Source: Bacteroidota bacterium (GTDB lineage: Bacteria > Bacteroidota > Bacteroidia > Bacteroidales > Prolixibacteraceae). Taken from it: DNA of 8,545 nt. How positions within the stretch are numbered: position 1 is the first letter of the stretch; each line of letters starts with the position of its first letter. The stretch is taken from the NCBI GenBank assembly GCA_030691295.1, contig JAUYEQ010000179.1, positions 1 through 8,545 of the forward strand. Reading direction: 5' to 3'. This document shows, piece by piece, positions 6,270 to 8,545 of the stretch. Both the position numbers and the translations under genes were made by a program. The notes beneath the pieces were generated by a model. It was not told where the DNA came from, made no database searches, and saw only the letters and a program-made list of their open reading frames with translations.

Positions 6270-6845
6270 TTAATTATTCGAATTGAATTTTTGCTGATAC
6301 ATATAAATAACCCGCGTACGAGCTCTTTTGAGTCTCATCTTTACGGCATCATCGCTGATGCGCAGGGTTTTCGCAATATGCTTGATTGGTAAATTGTCCT
6401 GATACTTCATTAATAGCAGTACTTTTTCTTCTGGATGGATTAATTCAAGAATCGTTAGCAGATTTTCATAATTTGCTTCTTCGAAATCGGTTTCCGATTC
6501 ATCAATAATTTCCGGGATCTCATTACTACTATTCCAGTCCGGATAGTGAAGTTTTTTCTTAACCCTTAAATAATCGATACAGTAATTATAAGTAATCGAA
6601 TATAACCAGGAAGAAAAAGAAGAGTTTCCTTTAAATCCCGGTATTTTTTCATAGGATTTTGTCAATATGTCATTTGCAAATTCTTCAGCCTGTTTGGCAT
6701 CTTTCAGAAAACTGTAACATTTGTCTTTTACTTTATTAAAATAGCGGGAATAAAGCACTTCAAACAGCTCATGGTTACCGGTATTCAATATTAAATGAAC
6801 AATTTCTTCATCGGTCTTATGTTGATATTTTGATTTTAATGCCAT
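6270..6845 (-). CDS. ECF-type RNA polymerase sigma factor (sigma-70 family)
   Basis: From the ATG at 6845 the protein is 191 residues, typical of ECF sigma factors. Region 2 spans about residues 27-95: LFEVLYSRYFNKV, AEEFANDILTKSYEKI, then FSSWLYSITYNYCIDYLR, the core-binding and -10 recognition part. An acidic linker follows (110-125). Region 4 is at about 128-183 with helix-turn-helix IKHIAKTLRISDDAVKMRLKRARTRV, which reads the -35 element. The frame stays open upstream to 7034, but that extension is AT-rich and Phe/Asn-rich with no domain, so I reject it. No anti-sigma gene (FecR-type or transmembrane) adjoins it, so its control is not visible here. It is divergent from the helical lipoprotein gene; a shared 204-nt intergenic region makes that gene and the sigma gene itself candidate targets. 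Confidence 0.9.
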   Translation of the reverse strand: MALKSKYQHKTDEEIVHLILNTGNHELFEVLYSRYFNKVKDKCYSFLKDAKQAEEFANDILTKSYEKIPGFKGNSSFSSWLYSITYNYCIDYLRVKKKLHYPDWNSSNEIPEIIDESETDFEEANYENLLTILELIHPEEKVLLLMKYQDNLPIKHIAKTLRISDDAVKMRLKRARTRVIYMYQQKFNSNN

Positions 6846-6936
6846 TAAATAGTATTGAAATTGAGAAAAGTCGAAAAAAAAATTGAAAAAATAATTACTT
6901 GATGTGTTACTTCTACAAAAACCTTCGTCACAATGG

Positions 6937-6944
6937 TAAATTTG
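6937..6944 (+). promoter_or_regulatory. Candidate -7 box for the lipoprotein gene
   Basis: TAAATTTG matches TAnnTTTG exactly and faces the lipoprotein gene, but no TTG/TTTG lies at the expected distance upstream, and the leader would be about 100 nt. The rest of the 6846-7049 intergenic region is AT-rich, with no other clear motif. An alternative sigma factor, such as the divergent ECF, may use a different site here. Confidence 0.3.
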
Positions 6945-7049
6945 ACTGAAATTCCTTTTGAAATCCGTCGTAAAAATAGAAATTAATAGAAGTTTTAAGT
7001 TATATTGTAAGTTAATAATTTTTGAGAAAACCAAAATTTAAAATTGAGT

Positions 7050-7643
7050 ATGAAAAGTAAATTAATTATTGCTATTGCAGCAATGGGTGTCGCAGTATTA
7101 TTTAGCAGTTGTGCTAAAGTTCCTCAAACTGAAATTGACGCAGCACAAGCTGCTGTTCAGGATGTTAAAGATTCAGGTGCTGATTTGTATGTACCGGAAG
7201 CTTATTCAGCATTAGTTGATTCAATGAAATCAGCTAACGAAAACGTTGAAGTTGCCAAAGCAAAATGGTTCCCTAATTATTCAAAAGCTAAAGAACAATT
7301 AGCTGTTGTTAACCAAATGGCTGTTGACACTAAATCTAAAGCAGAAGCCCGCAAAATTGAATTGCAAGCTGAAGTTGAAGCTATGATCGTTGAAGTTAAA
7401 GCATTGGTTGAAGAAAACAAAGCTTTGATCGCAAAAGCTCCAAGAGGTAAAGAAGGCAAAGCCGCTTTGGAAGCTATTACCAGCGACCTTTCTGTAGCTG
7501 AAACAACTGTTACTGAAGTTGAGGCTCTTTTGGCTAATGGTGATTTGATTGGTTCTAACGACAAAATCAAAGCTGCAAAAGAAAAAGCTACTTCTATCAA
7601 AGCTGAATTGGAAGCCGCTATTGCAGCAAAAGGTGGAAAATAG
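7050..7643 (+). CDS. Ala/Lys/Glu-rich helical lipoprotein with C-terminal lysine
   Basis: This 197-residue protein opens with a lipoprotein signal: MKSK, hydrophobic 5-18, then LFSSC with C21 lipidated. The residues after Cys (AKVPQTE) lack an acidic surface-export signal, so the chain should face the periplasm. The mature 177 residues are almost wholly predicted helix: Ala, Glu, Lys and Val dominate, and heptad-like spacing is clear at 96-130 and 170-193. Breaks occur at WFPNY (73-77) and APRGKEG (130-136). The last residues are AAKGGK. Residues 28-65 resemble the DUF4398-type helical unit and the neighbouring transpeptidase protein. Codon choice is strongly biased (GCT, GAA, AAA, GTT), unlike its neighbours, suggesting high expression. 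A terminator follows at 7672. I start at ATG 7050; a TTG two codons earlier is less likely. It may be a structural envelope or peptidoglycan-linked lipoprotein; function is inferred. Confidence 0.88.
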   Translation: MKSKLIIAIAAMGVAVLFSSCAKVPQTEIDAAQAAVQDVKDSGADLYVPEAYSALVDSMKSANENVEVAKAKWFPNYSKAKEQLAVVNQMAVDTKSKAEARKIELQAEVEAMIVEVKALVEENKALIAKAPRGKEGKAALEAITSDLSVAETTVTEVEALLANGDLIGSNDKIKAAKEKATSIKAELEAAIAAKGGK

Positions 7644-7647
7644 TAAT

Positions 7648-7661
7648 AACTCCTAGGAGTT
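7648..7661. repeat. 14-bp perfect palindrome after the lipoprotein stop codon
   Basis: AACTCCTAGGAGTT is a perfect palindrome that begins 4 nt after the TAG stop and ends 10 nt before the terminator stem. As RNA it could make only a 5-bp stem with a 4-nt loop; as DNA it could bind a dimer. It may add stability to the transcript end, but no role is shown. Confidence 0.3.
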
Positions 7662-7671
7662 GATCGTTTAC

Positions 7672-7704
7672 AATACCCGGGGGGAAACTTCCGGGTATTT
7701 TTTT
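7672..7704 (+). terminator. Strong Rho-independent terminator between lipoprotein and transpeptidase genes
   Basis: AATACCCGG (7672-7680) pairs perfectly with CCGGGTATT (7691-7699) across a 10-nt loop, and the stem runs into seven T residues (7698-7704). It ends just 3 nt before the ATG of the next gene, so the downstream gene either depends on read-through or has a start site inside or very near the hairpin. Confidence 0.85.
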
Positions 7705-7707
7705 AAT

Positions 7708-8545
7708 ATGGATAAGATGGTTTTAAGAAAGAAGAAGAAAATTAAGTGGCTGATAATTATTTTATTCTCAGTTGTAACAATTGCAATCAGCATTTCTGTC
7801 ATTATTGTATCGCAAAAAGAACTGCCAACTGAGGATTTGAAGCTTGCCCGTGAAGCTTTGACCATTGCAAAAGAAGCTGAGGCAAATATCTATTCTGAAA
7901 AAGTTTATAAAGAGTCTGTTCAGATGTATGACTCGGCAATGATAAACTGGTCGAGGCAGAACTCCAGGTTTATTTTATTCCGCAACTATGACCGGATTAT
8001 TTTCTTCGCAAAAAGTTCAAAAAAGAAAGCAGAAGAAGCAAGGGAAGAATCAATAAAAAAGTCGGCTAATTTAAGTAAGGATGTTCAGGCGGCATTTGTT
8101 AGCCTGGCAAAAAAAATAGAACTATACAACAAGCTTTTTAAAGACCTGCCATTACCGAAATCAGTTTTTGATGCGCATAATAAATCGAAAATGTTTTTAA
8201 GCGAATCAAAAATTGCCCATGAAAGTGGCAAGTTGAAAGATGCAGAAGTTTTATTCAAGAAAGCTGAGATATATGTCAATCATGCCAATGTTTCTGCCGG
8301 AAAAATGCTGCGTGACTATTTCGACGACCATTCGAAGTGGAAAAATATGGCAAATGATGCCATTGCTGCTTCGCGTGGAGGGAATAAAGTGATTCTGGTT
8401 GATAAAGTTGCCCACTTACTGTATGTTTACCAATCCGGTAAAGTAATACGCACTTACGATGCTGAATTTGGTCCAAATTGGATGGCACACAAAGAACGAG
8501 CCGGAGACAATGCCACTCCTGAAGGTAACTATCGCATCACCAAAA
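7708..8545 (+). CDS. Membrane-anchored L,D-transpeptidase (YkuD/ErfK-type) family protein, N-terminal part (runs off right edge)
   Basis: The frame is open for 279 codons to the window edge. Residues 1-13 are Lys/Arg-rich and 14-34 form one hydrophobic segment, so the protein is anchored in the inner membrane with the rest in the periplasm. Residues 43-215 are helical and charged; 43-80 resemble the lipoprotein upstream. From 228, VILVDKVAHLLYVYQSGKVIRTYDAEFG, then AGDNATPEGNYRITK, is the start of an L,D-transpeptidase catalytic domain, with the typical hydrophobic beta strands, G-D-x-x-T-P-x-G turn and Y-x-I. The catalytic SHGC-type motif lies beyond the edge and is not seen. Such enzymes make 3-3 peptidoglycan cross-links or attach proteins to diaminopimelate. 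The start at ATG 7708 is 3 nt after a terminator; ATG 7717 is an alternative. No Shine-Dalgarno is visible. The family call is good; the specific reaction is unknown. Confidence 0.85.
   Translation, partial: MDKMVLRKKKKIKWLIIILFSVVTIAISISVIIVSQKELPTEDLKLAREALTIAKEAEANIYSEKVYKESVQMYDSAMINWSRQNSRFILFRNYDRIIFFAKSSKKKAEEAREESIKKSANLSKDVQAAFVSLAKKIELYNKLFKDLPLPKSVFDAHNKSKMFLSESKIAHESGKLKDAEVLFKKAEIYVNHANVSAGKMLRDYFDDHSKWKNMANDAIAASRGGNKVILVDKVAHLLYVYQSGKVIRTYDAEFGPNWMAHKERAGDNATPEGNYRITK

Noticed and set aside
6846..7034. 63-residue N-terminal extension of the ECF sigma factor
   Set aside because: Very AT-rich, Phe/Asn-rich and without a domain; the 191-residue form starting at 6845 already has normal ECF length.
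7277..7600. Minus-strand open frame inside the lipoprotein gene
   Set aside because: It exists because the lipoprotein has strongly biased codons with few reverse stops; the Ala/Ser-rich product has no domain or start context.
8085..8488. Minus-strand frames of 64 and 70 codons near the right edge
   Set aside because: Both are antisense to the L,D-transpeptidase gene, which has a membrane segment and recognisable domain start.

Overview
The window looks like a chromosomal piece of a Bacteroidota genome. The evidence is moderately low GC content, start codons without a purine-rich Shine-Dalgarno, TAnnTTTG-type -7 promoter boxes, and the gene families present (DUF1080 lipoprotein, Tat-exported Gfo/Idh/MocA oxidoreductase, DUF4886, PepSY-like protein). 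A marine or anaerobic Marinilabiliales/Prolixibacteraceae-type organism is plausible, but this is a guess from protein style, not a search result.

Left two thirds (1-5352, all on the minus strand): a probable six-gene catabolic operon, in transcription order. It holds a zinc-dependent medium-chain alcohol/polyol dehydrogenase (5352-4306), a DUF1080 / 3-keto-disaccharide-hydrolase lipoprotein (4273-3512), a Tat-exported Gfo/Idh/MocA oxidoreductase (3493-2009), a uroporphyrinogen-decarboxylase-like (URO-D/MtaA superfamily) protein (1997-735), an ROK-family sugar kinase with an in-frame central deletion (732-250), and the start of a DUF4886 SGNH-like secreted protein (207 to beyond the left edge). 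Gaps are 2-42 nt. The gene set suggests oxidative (3-keto) cleavage of glycosides in the periplasm followed by oxidation of the released sugar or polyol. A Bacteroidota-type promoter lies upstream, and its -33 box is overlapped by a perfect 14-bp palindrome, a candidate operator.

Middle (5527-5737, minus): tRNA-His(GUG) with an encoded CCA end, its own good promoter upstream and a Rho-independent terminator downstream, which insulates it from the operon. Upstream of it on the same strand are a small cytoplasmic two-repeat PepSY-like protein (6136-5738) and an ECF-type sigma factor (6845-6270).

Right end (7050-8545, plus): divergent from the sigma factor lies an Ala/Lys/Glu-rich helical lipoprotein (7050-7643) that ends in Gly-Gly-Lys. 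A strong terminator follows, and then a membrane-anchored L,D-transpeptidase-family protein (7708 to beyond the right edge). The periplasmic helical part of the transpeptidase protein resembles the N-terminal part of the lipoprotein. A helical lipoprotein with a C-terminal lysine beside an L,D-transpeptidase recalls Braun's lipoprotein and its ligases; this is the most interesting hypothesis in the window. There is no gene-free stretch longer than about 235 nt, and no mobile element, CRISPR array or rRNA was seen.
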